A DNA stretch of 47,944 nucleotides from an uncultured Synergistaceae bacterium (lineage in GTDB: Bacteria; Synergistota; Synergistia; Synergistales; Aminiphilaceae): NCBI GenBank assembly GCA_937868015.1, contig CALMLW010000256.1, forward strand, positions 1-47,944, written 5' to 3'. Made by a program: the position numbers and the translations under genes. Every line of letters starts with the position of its first letter. Position 1 is the stretch's first letter. The notes below the pieces were generated by a model that was not told the origin of the DNA, did not search any database, and worked only from the letters and a program-made list of their open reading frames with translations. This document shows, piece by piece, positions 1 to 8,175 of this stretch.

Positions 1-125
1 TTCCGTACGCAACATATCGAAAGAGGAGAAAATGCCACCCCGTGCTCTTCACCCCATCCCTCCCTTGGGACTATACTACATCTCACCTCGAAAGGTGAAG
101 TGGCTTCGAGGGACATATCTTTATC

Positions 126-134
126 AGGAGGTGA
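126..134 (+). promoter_or_regulatory. Ribosome binding site fixing the start of the efflux adaptor
   Basis: AGGAGGTGA is a near-perfect Shine-Dalgarno sequence, 7 nt before the ATG at 142. It lies inside the reading frame that opens at a GTG at 100, so the upstream GTG is very unlikely to be the true start. Confidence 0.85.
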
Positions 135-141
135 CCAACGC

Positions 142-1443
142 ATGGCCGAACGGCAAAGAAACCGTCGCTCCTGGTGGTGGGGCGTCGCGGCGTTAGTGGC
201 GCTGGGGGGAGGTTTTCTCTTCTACCGGGGAAAGGATCCGGCCCCTCTTAAGCCCGCCGAATCCCTGCGCCCCGTGCGCCCGGTGAAGACCATGGAGCTG
301 ATGCCGCCGGTGAACGCCCTGGAGCGCTCCTACCCCGGCAAGGTGCAGTCGTCCCACCGGGTGGAGCTGGCGTTTCGGGTCTCCGGCCCCCTGGTGGAGC
401 TCCCCGTAAAACGAGCCCAGGCGGTACATCGGGGGGAGCTCTTGGCCCGCATTGACTCCCGGGACTACGTGTCCCAACTGGCCAACGCCGAAAGTGCCCT
501 GGCCAACGCCCAGGCTCAGCTCGCCGCCATGAAGTCCGGGGCCCGCAAGGAAGACGTGGCGGCCTCAGCGGCCTCCGTGTCCTCCGCCAAGGCCCACCTC
601 GCCGAGGCCGAGGCCCAATACCGCCGCTTCGAAAAGCTCCACCAGCAGGGCGCCGTGGCCGATGCGGAATTCGATCGATACAAGGCCAACTACGAGGTCG
701 CCAAAGCCCAGTACAACGCCGCAGGGCAAGAGCTCTCCAAGGCCCGCACCGGGGCCCGCCCCGAAGACGTCAAAGCCATGGAGGCCACCATCGCGGGACT
801 CGCCGCCAAGGTGAGCCAAGCCCGAAGCTCCCTGGAGGACACGGAGTTGCGGGCTCCCTTCGACGGTTTCATCGCGGACCGTCACGTGGAAAACTTCCAG
901 AGCGTCCAACGAGACCAACCCATCGTGAACCTTCAGGACCTGGCCCACCTGGAAGTGACCGTCGCGGTGCCCGAACAGGATCTGTTGCTTTTCATGGGGG
1001 TCTCCCGGGACATGGTGGCCCGGGCCTTCTCCGAAGTCACCGGATCCAAAGAGATTCCCCTGACGTTCAAAGAGATCGCCACCCAGGCGGAATCCCAAAC
1101 CCAGACCTATGCCGCCACGTTTCAGATCGTCTCCCGGGAAGGGATAAACCTGCTGCCGGGCATGACGCTCTCCGTCCGAATTGGGGGTCGGGCCCGGGGC
1201 GCGGAGCTTTCCGGCCCCTTCCGGGTGCCCTCGGAGGCGGTGATGGCGGGAGAAGGAACCCGGCACTCGGTGTGGGTCATCCAGGAAAACCTATCGGTAC
1301 GCCGGGTCACCGTGGCACTCCTCTCCTTCCGAGAGGGAGACGCCCTCATCTCCGGTGACCTTAAGGCCGGAGACCGGGTGGTGACGGCGGGGGCGAACCT
1401 TCTTCTGGATGGGGAGACGGTCTCCCTGTACACCCCGAAGTAG
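142..1443 (+). CDS. RND efflux membrane fusion protein (HlyD/AcrA-type periplasmic adaptor)
   Basis: A 433-residue adaptor that would connect an inner-membrane RND pump to an outer-membrane channel. What is seen: a basic N-terminus followed by one hydrophobic anchor (about residues 10-27, no lipobox Cys); a split lipoyl/barrel-sandwich domain (RVSGPLVELPVKRAQAVHRG on one side, DTELRAPFDGFIADRHVENF on the other); between them an alpha-helical hairpin rich in Ala, Gln and Glu with an internal repeat (GARKEDV and GARPEDV); then beta-barrel and membrane-proximal regions. The ATG at 142 was chosen for its strong ribosome site. The permease gene follows 8 nt downstream, so the two are cotranscribed. 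No TolC-type channel gene lies next to them. The substrate cannot be told from the sequence. The family call is firm. Confidence 0.93.
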   Translation: MAERQRNRRSWWWGVAALVALGGGFLFYRGKDPAPLKPAESLRPVRPVKTMELMPPVNALERSYPGKVQSSHRVELAFRVSGPLVELPVKRAQAVHRGELLARIDSRDYVSQLANAESALANAQAQLAAMKSGARKEDVAASAASVSSAKAHLAEAEAQYRRFEKLHQQGAVADAEFDRYKANYEVAKAQYNAAGQELSKARTGARPEDVKAMEATIAGLAAKVSQARSSLEDTELRAPFDGFIADRHVENFQSVQRDQPIVNLQDLAHLEVTVAVPEQDLLLFMGVSRDMVARAFSEVTGSKEIPLTFKEIATQAESQTQTYAATFQIVSREGINLLPGMTLSVRIGGRARGAELSGPFRVPSEAVMAGEGTRHSVWVIQENLSVRRVTVALLSFREGDALISGDLKAGDRVVTAGANLLLDGETVSLYTPK

Positions 1444-1451
1444 GTCAGACC

Positions 1452-4400
1452 ATGAATATCGCCTCCCTGGCCTTCCGCAGCAAGGCTTTCGTCTGGTTCC
1501 TCACCGTCATCCTCATCGGTGCGGGGCTCATGGCCTATGGCAAACTGGGCAAGCTGGAAGACCCCGCCTTCACCATCAAGACCGCCGTGGTCATGACCCC
1601 GTACCCCGGCGCCTCCCCCCGAGAGGTGGAAGAAGAGGTCACCGAAGTGGTGGAATCCGCCATCCAGCAGATGGGACAGGTGGACAAAGTGCGCTCCCTG
1701 TCCCAGGCGGGGATGTCCATGATCTACGTGGACATCAAAGACCACTTCACCGCCCCGGATCTGCCCCAGATCTGGAACGAGCTGCGGCAAAAGGTGGGAG
1801 ACATGCAGCGCTCCCTCCCCCCCGGAGCGGGGCCATCGCTGGTAAACGACGACTACGGCGACGTCTTTGGCATCTACTACGCCCTCACGGGGCCGGGATA
1901 CACTCTCCGGGAGCTGGGGAGCTTCGCCGACGACCTCCGAAAAGAGCTCCTACTGGTGCCAGGGGTGGCCCGGGTGCAGATCGGCCACCGACGGCAAGAG
2001 GCGGTCTACGTAGAGATCTCACGCACCAAGCTGGCCCAGCTTGGCATCTCCCTCCAGGAAATCGCGGGGGCCATCCAGAACGAAAACCTCGTGGTGTCTT
2101 CCGGCATGGTGGAGGTAGGCAAGGAATACCTGCGCATCGATCCCACGGGGATCTTCACCGCCGTGGAGCAGATCGGAGATCTCATCCTGAGAAGCAGCGG
2201 AGGAACGCTGATCCGCCTCCGGGACGTGGCCTCGGTGCGCCGGAAATATGTCCCCCACCCCTCAAGCCTCATGTTTTACAACGGCACCCCCGCCATGGAC
2301 ATAGGCATTTCCTGCGTGGAGGGGGGCAACGTCATCCTCCTGGGAGAAGAGGTGGAAAAACGCCTGCAATCTTTCGCCTCCCACACTCCCCTGGGGATGG
2401 AGCTCCACCCCATCTACTTCCAGCCCGGCACGGTCCAGACCTCCATCGACGTCTTCATGGAGAACCTGGCGGAGGCCGTGGCCATCGTGGTGGCGCTCCT
2501 CCTGGTCTTCATGGGACTTCGAAGCGGCCTCCTCATTGGAGCCATCCTGGTACTCACCATCCTGGCCACCTTCGTGGTCATGAAAGCCTTTGCCATCGAC
2601 CTCCACAGCATCTCCCTGGGAGCCATGGTCATCGCCCTGGGGATGCTGGTGGACGCCGCCATCGTGGTGGTGGACGGCATTCTTATCGGATCTCAGATGG
2701 GAAAGACTCGAGAGGATGCGGCAAAGGGCATCGTGGGGCAGACCCAGTGGCCTCTCCTGGGCGCCACGGTCATCGCCATCATCGCCTTCGCCCCGGTGGG
2801 GCTCTCCCCCGATAGCACGGGGGAATACTGCAAAAGCCTCTTCCAGGTGGTGGGGATCTCCCTGCTTTTGAGCTGGGTGCTGGCGGTCACCATCACCCCT
2901 CTGGCGGGGGCGGCCTTCCTCCGGACCCCTCCCCTTCCCGAAGGGGAAAACCCCTTTGGCTCTCCCACTTACCAAAAGTACCGAGAGTTGCTGGAGTTCT
3001 GCCTGACCCATCGCCCCATCACCCTGATCGCCCTGGGGGGTATGCTGGCCCTGGCGGCGGTGGGGTTCACCCACGTGGCCCCGGGCTTTTTCCCCAGCGA
3101 CACGAGCCCCATGTTCACCGTGGACTTCTGGCGCCCCCGGGGGTCCTCCCTGGCCCAGACGCGTCAGGACGCAGAGCGCATGGAGGCCTTCCTGCTCCGC
3201 CAAGAGGAAGCCCCCTCGGTGACGAGCTACGTGGGAGAGGGCGCCATGCGCTTCCTGCTCACCTTCACCCCCGCCGACCCTGGAAACCACTACGGAAGCT
3301 TCGTGGTGAGCACCCATACCGGGGAAGAGGGAACCAGCCTCATGAAGAAAATCACCGACTTCGCCGCCCAGGAGATGCCCGGCCTGGATCCCCGAGTGAG
3401 ATCCTTCGGCAAGGGCACCGGTAGCGGCGCCAAGATCCAAGTTCGAGTCCAGGGAGAGGATCCCGACGCCCTGAGGAAAACGGCGGAGCGGATTTCGGCG
3501 ATCCTCCTCTCCGACTCCCGCGCCATCAACGTCCGTTCCGATTGGGGGGAGCGCACGAAGGTGTTGCGCCCCGTACTGGACGAGGTGCGGGCCCGCACCA
3601 GCGGCCTCACCCGACGGGATGTGGCCCAGGCCCTGGAAATGGCCTTTTCGGGAACCACCACCGGGATCTATCGGGATGGGGACAAGCTCTTGCCCATCGT
3701 GGCCCGCCTTCCCCGGGAAGATCGTTCCGATGCGGGGACGTTGCCTACGGTCTCGGTGTGGAGCGCCGCCCTGCGGACCTATCTTCCCCTGTCCCAGGTG
3801 GTAAGGGCCTTCGACAACGTGGCGGAAGATCAGACCATCTACCGACGAAACCGGGTCCGCACCATCACCGTGGAGTGCGATGCGGGGGACGGCCAAACCG
3901 CCGCCCTTTTCGACACCCTGCGTCCCCAGGTGGAGGCCCTGCCCTTGCCTTCAGGGCAGAGCCTGGAGTGGGGGGGAGAATTTGAAAGCTCCACCCGGGC
4001 CAAAGCGGGGCTCATGGGGATGATTCCTCTGGGGTTTCTGTTCATCGTGATCATCCTCGTGGCACTTTTCAACTCTTACCGCCAACCCATCCTCATCCTG
4101 CTCACGTTGCCCCTGTCCATCATCGGCGTCACGGCGGGGCTCCTGATGTTCAACAAGCCCTTCGACTTTCTGGCGCTTTTGGGTTTCCTGAGCCTGGCGG
4201 GGATGCTCATCCGAAACGCCATCGTGCTCATCGACCAGATAGACCTGGAAATCCACGAAGGGAAGCCCCCCTTCCAGGCGGTGGTGGAATCCGCCATGAG
4301 CCGGGCCCGCCCCGTCCTCATGGGAGCCTTCACCACAGTGCTGGGCATGGTGCCCCTCTACTTCGACGTGCTCTACTCCGCCATGGCGGTGGTCATCATG

Positions 4401-4487
4401 TTCGGCCTCACCTTCGCCACGGTGCTCACCCTGGTGGTGGTCCCCGTATTCTACGCGGTGATCTTTCGCATTCCGGCAAAGAGCTGA
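1452..4487 (+). CDS. RND-superfamily efflux permease (AcrB/MexI-like)
   Basis: A 1011-residue proton-driven efflux pump of normal family length, with an N-terminal TM helix, a large periplasmic loop, a TM block at about 330-520, a second loop and a TM block at about 840-1005. In the TM4 proton-relay motif GMLVDAAIVVVDG, Asp401 matches AcrB Asp407, but the second Asp (AcrB 408) is Ala402. The AcrB Lys940 position in TM10 appears as Arg (GMLIRNAIV). Related pumps often carry Asn at the second position, so a working pump with a simpler relay is likely. The gene starts 8 nt after its adaptor and ends before a hairpin terminator at 4624. The substrate is unknown; dyes, biocides and metabolites are all possible. 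Confidence 0.93.
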   Translation: MNIASLAFRSKAFVWFLTVILIGAGLMAYGKLGKLEDPAFTIKTAVVMTPYPGASPREVEEEVTEVVESAIQQMGQVDKVRSLSQAGMSMIYVDIKDHFTAPDLPQIWNELRQKVGDMQRSLPPGAGPSLVNDDYGDVFGIYYALTGPGYTLRELGSFADDLRKELLLVPGVARVQIGHRRQEAVYVEISRTKLAQLGISLQEIAGAIQNENLVVSSGMVEVGKEYLRIDPTGIFTAVEQIGDLILRSSGGTLIRLRDVASVRRKYVPHPSSLMFYNGTPAMDIGISCVEGGNVILLGEEVEKRLQSFASHTPLGMELHPIYFQPGTVQTSIDVFMENLAEAVAIVVALLLVFMGLRSGLLIGAILVLTILATFVVMKAFAIDLHSISLGAMVIALGMLVDAAIVVVDGILIGSQMGKTREDAAKGIVGQTQWPLLGATVIAIIAFAPVGLSPDSTGEYCKSLFQVVGISLLLSWVLAVTITPLAGAAFLRTPPLPEGENPFGSPTYQKYRELLEFCLTHRPITLIALGGMLALAAVGFTHVAPGFFPSDTSPMFTVDFWRPRGSSLAQTRQDAERMEAFLLRQEEAPSVTSYVGEGAMRFLLTFTPADPGNHYGSFVVSTHTGEEGTSLMKKITDFAAQEMPGLDPRVRSFGKGTGSGAKIQVRVQGEDPDALRKTAERISAILLSDSRAINVRSDWGERTKVLRPVLDEVRARTSGLTRRDVAQALEMAFSGTTTGIYRDGDKLLPIVARLPREDRSDAGTLPTVSVWSAALRTYLPLSQVVRAFDNVAEDQTIYRRNRVRTITVECDAGDGQTAALFDTLRPQVEALPLPSGQSLEWGGEFESSTRAKAGLMGMIPLGFLFIVIILVALFNSYRQPILILLTLPLSIIGVTAGLLMFNKPFDFLALLGFLSLAGMLIRNAIVLIDQIDLEIHEGKPPFQAVVESAMSRARPVLMGAFTTVLGMVPLYFDVLYSAMAVVIMFGLTFATVLTLVVVPVFYAVIFRIPAKS

Positions 4488-4623
4488 TCCGGCGTCAGAC
4501 CGACGGGACGGGATCTCCCCCCCAAGGCTCTTCTGGGAAAAACTCTGAGAAGATCGGAAAAATGCGGTGAGCACAGATCCCGATCCCACTGGGAAACTCC
4601 TGGGACACGAGAACACGGACCGA

Positions 4624-4652
4624 AAAGGGGCACCCCTGGGGGGTGCCCCTTT
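4624..4652 (+). terminator. Rho-independent terminator of the RND operon
   Basis: A perfect 13-bp stem (AAAGGGGCACCCC at 4624-4636, GGGGTGCCCCTTT at 4640-4652) with a 3-nt loop, 136 nt after the permease stop. The T tract is short (three T), so it is a strong hairpin with a weak tail. Confidence 0.7.
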
Positions 4653-4701
4653 GACGTTCCCGCAAGGGGAACTGCCAACTCCCGGGGACGGGGGATTCCC
4701 G

Positions 4702-4736
4702 AAAAAAAATGGGGGCGGGAAAACGCCCCGCCCCCA
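4702..4736 (-). terminator. Rho-independent terminator (minus strand) after the truncated surface protein
   Basis: Reading the minus strand, a 10-bp G/C stem (4727-4736 with 4710-4719) is followed by eight T (A run at 4702-4709). It begins a few bases after the stop at 4742. A good terminator here supports the view that 4742-5068 is the real 3' end of a once-functional gene. Confidence 0.85.
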
Positions 4737-4741
4737 CGATG

Positions 4742-5068
4742 CTACTTCGATCCCTTAAGCACCCCCAGGGGAACGAGCAGGAGCAAAAGCAGCGACGACA
4801 GGGGAAAGCTCCCGGGGCTTCCCGACGGCAGGGGCGAAGGCCCTTCCCGGGGAGCTCCCAAAAGAACCGTGGCCGTTTCCAGAGTGACGGAGGCGTTTTT
4901 CCTTCCATCCTTGTCGTAAGGCCCTCCATCCTCCACCCGAATGCGAAGTTCCTGCGCCGTGGCCTCAAAGGCGTCTCGGCCGCTCCCAGGAGCTCCCACC
5001 TCTCCGGTGGCCACTTCCCACACTCCGGTCTTCAGTGTTTCCACTCCCTCTATCTGGCCGGAAACGGC
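4742..5068 (-). pseudogene. C-terminal remnant of a surface protein with choice-of-anchor U-like domain and hydrophobic tail
   Basis: This is an open frame of about 108 codons running from just after an in-frame TAA (5069-5071) to the stop at 4742. It contains RIRVEDGGPYDKDGRKN, which resembles the DGGxxDxDGxxN/D signature next to C-terminal anchors in choice-of-anchor U proteins. A Pro/Ser-rich spacer, a run of Leu forming one hydrophobic helix, and a basic end (LKGSK) follow. This is the far C-terminus of an exported, membrane-sorted protein whose N-terminal part is missing; a decayed transposase lies where it should continue. A GTG at 5044 could start a 100-residue peptide, but no signal peptide is present, so a broken gene is more likely than a small real one. 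Family assignment rests on motif recall. Confidence 0.6.
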
Positions 5069-5100
5069 TTAACATCGGTGGCCTTTCAGGGTAAGGTTTG

Positions 5101-5440
5101 CAGAAAAAAAAGGAGTCCCCCGATCCAACCCCTCCGCCGAGGTGGCCAGGGCCAGGACTACCTACGTTTCGTTGACCTTGTCGTCTTTGCTGTAGCCCTT
5201 TTTGCGCAGCCCCCGATACGAAAGGTCCGGATCTCGGGGGAAAGCCTCCGCGCGTTCTTCCCTGTCTTCTCGGTCTCTTGAAGTCTCCTGGTCATGGCGC
5301 GGCCCTTCGTCCGAATCGGGGAGGGGGCCGTCTTCACCCTCTTCAAAACTCTCAAAGTAAAGGGTGGTGACATCAAAGAGCAGCAGGGAGACGTCCCCCT
5401 GCACCAGATGACGCCCGCACAAAAAGCCCCGCCTCCGATA
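5101..5440 (-). pseudogene. Decayed IS1634-type (IS4 superfamily) transposase fragment
   Basis: The minus strand encodes GDVSLLLFDVTTLYFESFEE, the recognisable first catalytic-Asp block of IS1634-family DDE transposases. After a low-complexity insertion of about 40 residues rich in Asp, Glu and Arg comes LRKKGYSKDDKVNET, then a TAG where the family has Gln, then VVLALATSAEGL in the same frame. The frame therefore breaks by a nonsense codon, and neither the N-terminal nor the distal catalytic part is present. No terminal inverted repeats were found. It sits between the terminator of the large surface-protein gene and the truncated surface-protein tail, so insertion followed by deletion probably destroyed the smaller surface gene. 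Confidence 0.72.
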
Positions 5441-5469
5441 AAAAAAGGGGGCGCCCAGCGCCCCCTTTT
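5441..5469 (-). terminator. Terminator of the CLCA-like gene (bidirectional hairpin)
   Basis: The stem AAAAGGGGGCGC (5443-5454) pairs with GCGCCCCCTTTT (5458-5469) around a 3-nt loop. On the minus strand it is followed by six T, so it ends transcription of the gene at 5563-8076. The plus strand also has a four-T tail. Confidence 0.8.
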
Positions 5470-5562
5470 CCGCACATCGTGAAGCCGTTTTCTTCGGGGC
5501 TATCGCGGTGACCACCGTTTTTTGAGCCTCGTTTTGAGCCTCAACGGCCACCATCTTCCCCT

Positions 5563-8076
5563 TTAGGGCTTTCGCCCCCATCCCAAAAGCGGCACCAAAA
5601 GCACGACCGCCCAGGGGAACGCCAGCATCCCCGTGGCACATCCGCCGCCGCCACCCCCGCCTCCAGGCCCCACCGTGGGTATCGCGGTGGGAGCCACGGT
5701 GGGAGCCGCAGTCGGCGCCACGGTGGGCGTCGGGGCCGCCGTGGGCGTCACCGTGGGGGTGACTCCTCCCGAAGCCTTCACCTGGAACGAGGTGCTCCGC
5801 TGGAAGTCCTCCCCCGCCAGGGCACCGTCGGGGTTGAAGACCAGTCCTTCGTCCCCCGGACCGGGGCGCGAGGGAGAGTAGCTCCAGAAGGATTCCCGGG
5901 CCGTGCCCGAGGGGTTCGAGGCGGTGACGTCGATCTTATAGGTTCCCGCCACGTAACTGGCAAGGAGCGCCGAGTATGTGCCGTCCCCCGCCACCGCGTC
6001 TCCCCCCGTGCCGTCATCCCGCAACGTCAGGAGTGTGGGCGTGGAGCTCGAAGGGGCGGTGATGGTGGCCACCACCGTGGCGTGGGCCAGGGGCACACCC
6101 CCCTTGCTTACCGTGGCGAAGAGGCGGATGGGATCGGGAGGCGTCACCGTGCTGCCCCCGTTCGCCAATCCCACCGTCAGGGCAAAGCCCGTCCCCTCCA
6201 CCGGTTGCCCCACGGCGGAGAAGGAGACCTCCCGGGGCGTAGCGGCGGTGTTCTGGACATGCACCGTCCAGAGCCCCGGGGTGGGAGCTTTCACCTCCGC
6301 CGAGTAGTCCGAGGCTCCCCCCGTCTGGGAGATCTGGGGCGTCACGGGCACCGCAATACCCCCGGGATTTCTCACGGTGATCGTCAGGTCCGCCGAAGTC
6401 CCGTTCCAGTTCAGGAAGAACTTAACGCTCCCCATGGTGCTGTCCACCCGGAAGAGGGCCTGATCCGCCACCCCCGCAGCAATGGTCTTCTTGACATTGC
6501 CGAGGTTCACCACGTCGGAGTAGCTCCCCTGGGCGGCGAAGAACACCTGCTGGAGCTCCGACTGGGTGGTGGGGGACGTGAAGTACTGCCCCCCCGTTTC
6601 ATCCGCCAGGGAAGAAAGCACGGGGTTTCCCGCTCCGCCGGAGCCGTACCCCACCGTCACCAGGGGAATCTTGGCGGCCTGGTACTCCGCGATGACCTGG
6701 GCCGAGGACTTGGACGAGCTGTTGTCGTCCCCGTCGGTGAGGAGATAGCAGGCCCCCGTCAGATCACCGCTCACCGTCCCCTGATAGGTCTTGATGTTCG
6801 CCAGCGCCGTGGAGGCGGCGTCGTAGATCGCCGTGAACCCTCCCTTGGAAATGCCGTCGATGGCGGCCTTGGTGGCGTCTTTCACCGCCCGGGCTCCCAC
6901 GTCGTCCGACGGAATGAAGGTGATGGGGTAGACCTGGGCCACCCCGTCGTCAAACTGCACCACCCCCACAGCGGTCTCCTTCGCCATGGACTCCACCAGA
7001 TCCCGGGCCGCCCCCTTGGCGTTGTCCAAGGGAGAGGGCCCGGGGTTCACCGGATCGGGATCGGGGACCATGCTTCCCGACCGGTCGATGATGATCTGGT
7101 AGACCATGCCCCCCGAAAGCCAGACAATGCGCAGATTCGCCTGGGCCGCCGCCAGGTGCGTTCCCGGCGTCACCGCCGTGCGGTACCAATCCGGCGACGC
7201 GGGGGGATTGCCGAAGGCGTACTGGACCCGCTGGGGCCACACCGCCACGGGGCGGGCATTGGGGCCGTCCAGCGAAGGATCCTGGAGCATCACTTCCCAG
7301 CAGCTCTTGCCGTAGACCCGCTTCTGGGCGGTGTCGGTGCTGGCCTTGTAGTTCCCCGCCGTGGAGTGATTGAGCCACCGCACCTGATTGTCCCGCATGG
7401 CCCCCCACTGGTCGTTCATGATGGCGGGACTCGAAGGGGACACGTCCCGGGAACGGGGGAAGTGGGCCGGGGCGTAGTTCGCGCTGTACTCGTCGTACAT
7501 GGCGTAGACGAAATGACCCGTCTCGTGCCCCAGGGTGTATCCCCCGTTGGCCTGGGAAGTGGCGGTGCTCGTCGCCCCCACGAAGACGTTGGTGCCGAAG
7601 ACATCGCCAAAGTTGATGTTTCCCAGGGGCTTGCCGTAGCCTCCGGGGAGGCCCGAGGGATGGGACGTGGCCACCCAGAGGACGGAGGCCTTATTACCCA
7701 TCTTGCCCCCCTGGTAGATGTACACCGTGCCCAGCATGTGCTGGCCGTTGGACTGCTCGTAGAGCGCGTCGGACCAGAACTTGATGACCTCCTCCACTTC
7801 CAGGGCCCGGGTCCGCTTGGGGTCCCCCGGGGGGACGCTGTCGGCGGAAAGGGTGTCGTGGTAACTGATGGTCATGTCGAAGACCGTCTTGGTTACTGCG
7901 GCGTTGATGCCTCCCAGGCTCGGCCCATACTTGTGCCACGCACCGTTCACCCACACCCGGGGGGTGGAAAGAAAGGCGTTGTCCGCCCAGACTCCCCCCG
8001 CACTTCCCCAAAGGACCCATACCGCCCCGAGGAGCCCCCCCAGGACCCGCCACGTGGTGCCCGTCGTGTTCCGCAT
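5563..8076 (-). CDS. CLCA-like surface metalloprotease with VWA domain and Synerg-CTERM anchor
   Basis: This 837-residue exported protein has a signal peptide (about residues 1-31, ending GGVWADNA). Its N-terminal region carries GYTLGHETGHFVYAMYDEY (HETGH at 184-188, DEY at 195-197). This matches the HExxHxxx[G/A]xxDE zinc-protease signature of animal CLCA proteins, with Ala replacing the usual Gly. A VWA domain follows (about 325-520) with an intact MIDAS start, DRSGSM at 331-336, and a later LLTDGDD segment. Beta-rich regions come next, then a Pro/Thr linker (772-804), eight Gly, Cys and a hydrophobic helix ending GWGRKP. That tail has the layout of the Synerg-CTERM sorting signal. The ATG at 8076 has GAGGGA 7 nt upstream. 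The gene is monocistronic with its own terminator. The domain calls are firm; self-cleavage and the substrate are inference from the CLCA family. Confidence 0.85.
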   Translation of the reverse strand: MRNTTGTTWRVLGGLLGAVWVLWGSAGGVWADNAFLSTPRVWVNGAWHKYGPSLGGINAAVTKTVFDMTISYHDTLSADSVPPGDPKRTRALEVEEVIKFWSDALYEQSNGQHMLGTVYIYQGGKMGNKASVLWVATSHPSGLPGGYGKPLGNINFGDVFGTNVFVGATSTATSQANGGYTLGHETGHFVYAMYDEYSANYAPAHFPRSRDVSPSSPAIMNDQWGAMRDNQVRWLNHSTAGNYKASTDTAQKRVYGKSCWEVMLQDPSLDGPNARPVAVWPQRVQYAFGNPPASPDWYRTAVTPGTHLAAAQANLRIVWLSGGMVYQIIIDRSGSMVPDPDPVNPGPSPLDNAKGAARDLVESMAKETAVGVVQFDDGVAQVYPITFIPSDDVGARAVKDATKAAIDGISKGGFTAIYDAASTALANIKTYQGTVSGDLTGACYLLTDGDDNSSSKSSAQVIAEYQAAKIPLVTVGYGSGGAGNPVLSSLADETGGQYFTSPTTQSELQQVFFAAQGSYSDVVNLGNVKKTIAAGVADQALFRVDSTMGSVKFFLNWNGTSADLTITVRNPGGIAVPVTPQISQTGGASDYSAEVKAPTPGLWTVHVQNTAATPREVSFSAVGQPVEGTGFALTVGLANGGSTVTPPDPIRLFATVSKGGVPLAHATVVATITAPSSSTPTLLTLRDDGTGGDAVAGDGTYSALLASYVAGTYKIDVTASNPSGTARESFWSYSPSRPGPGDEGLVFNPDGALAGEDFQRSTSFQVKASGGVTPTVTPTAAPTPTVAPTAAPTVAPTAIPTVGPGGGGGGGGCATGMLAFPWAVVLLVPLLGWGRKP
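5665..5763. repeat. Degenerate tandem repeat encoding a Pro/Thr-rich linker
   Basis: Repeats of 9-12 nt encode PT-V/A units at residues 772-804 of the surface protein. A flexible, possibly glycosylated stalk before the C-terminal anchor is the usual role. Such repeats can change copy number. Confidence 0.7.
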
Positions 8077-8117
8077 GGCCCATTCCCTCTTTCTCCACAG
8101 TCACCGCTCGTCTCCGC

Positions 8118-8151
8118 GTCCATTGCCTGAGAGGCTCGAACGCTCTCTCCC
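8118..8151 (-). promoter_or_regulatory. Glycine-riboswitch-like element (incomplete) in the leader of the CLCA-like gene
   Basis: On the minus strand, GGGAGAGAGCGTT is followed by CTCTCAGGCAATGGAC. These match the 5' GGAGAGA strand and the highly conserved 3' CUCUCAGGCAAAAGGAC of a glycine aptamer. The conserved central part (P3 stem and the GAAGGRGCAA core) is absent, replaced by about 10 nt. A further GGAGA occurs about 30 nt downstream (CTGTGGAGAAAG), where a second aptamer might begin. It is seen as a motif match only; it is probably a deleted relic or a coincidence, not a working switch. Confidence 0.3.
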
Positions 8152-8175
8152 TACCCTACCACCACATCCACCGTG

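Noticed and set aside
32-196. 54-codon open frame with AGAGGAG before an ATG, overlapping the start of the efflux adaptor
   Set aside because: The ribosome-site spacing is only 3 nt, the product has no recognisable feature, and it overlaps a well-supported gene in another frame. A leader peptide is possible but unsupported.
2262-3896. 544-codon minus-strand open frame inside the RND permease
   Set aside because: Antisense shadow: His/Gly-rich composition and no motifs, while the plus-strand frame is an unmistakable RND pump.
5563-5680. Gly/Cys tail of the CLCA-like protein as a lipoprotein or LPXTG anchor
   Set aside because: The Cys is at the C-terminal end before a hydrophobic helix and basic residues, not at an N-terminal lipobox, and there is no LPXTG. 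It fits the Synerg-CTERM layout instead.
6082-8130. 682-codon open frame on the plus strand opposite the CLCA-like gene
   Set aside because: It is a shadow of the GC-rich minus-strand gene: composition is His/Arg/Gly-rich, there is no ribosome site, and the minus-strand frame has clear domains.
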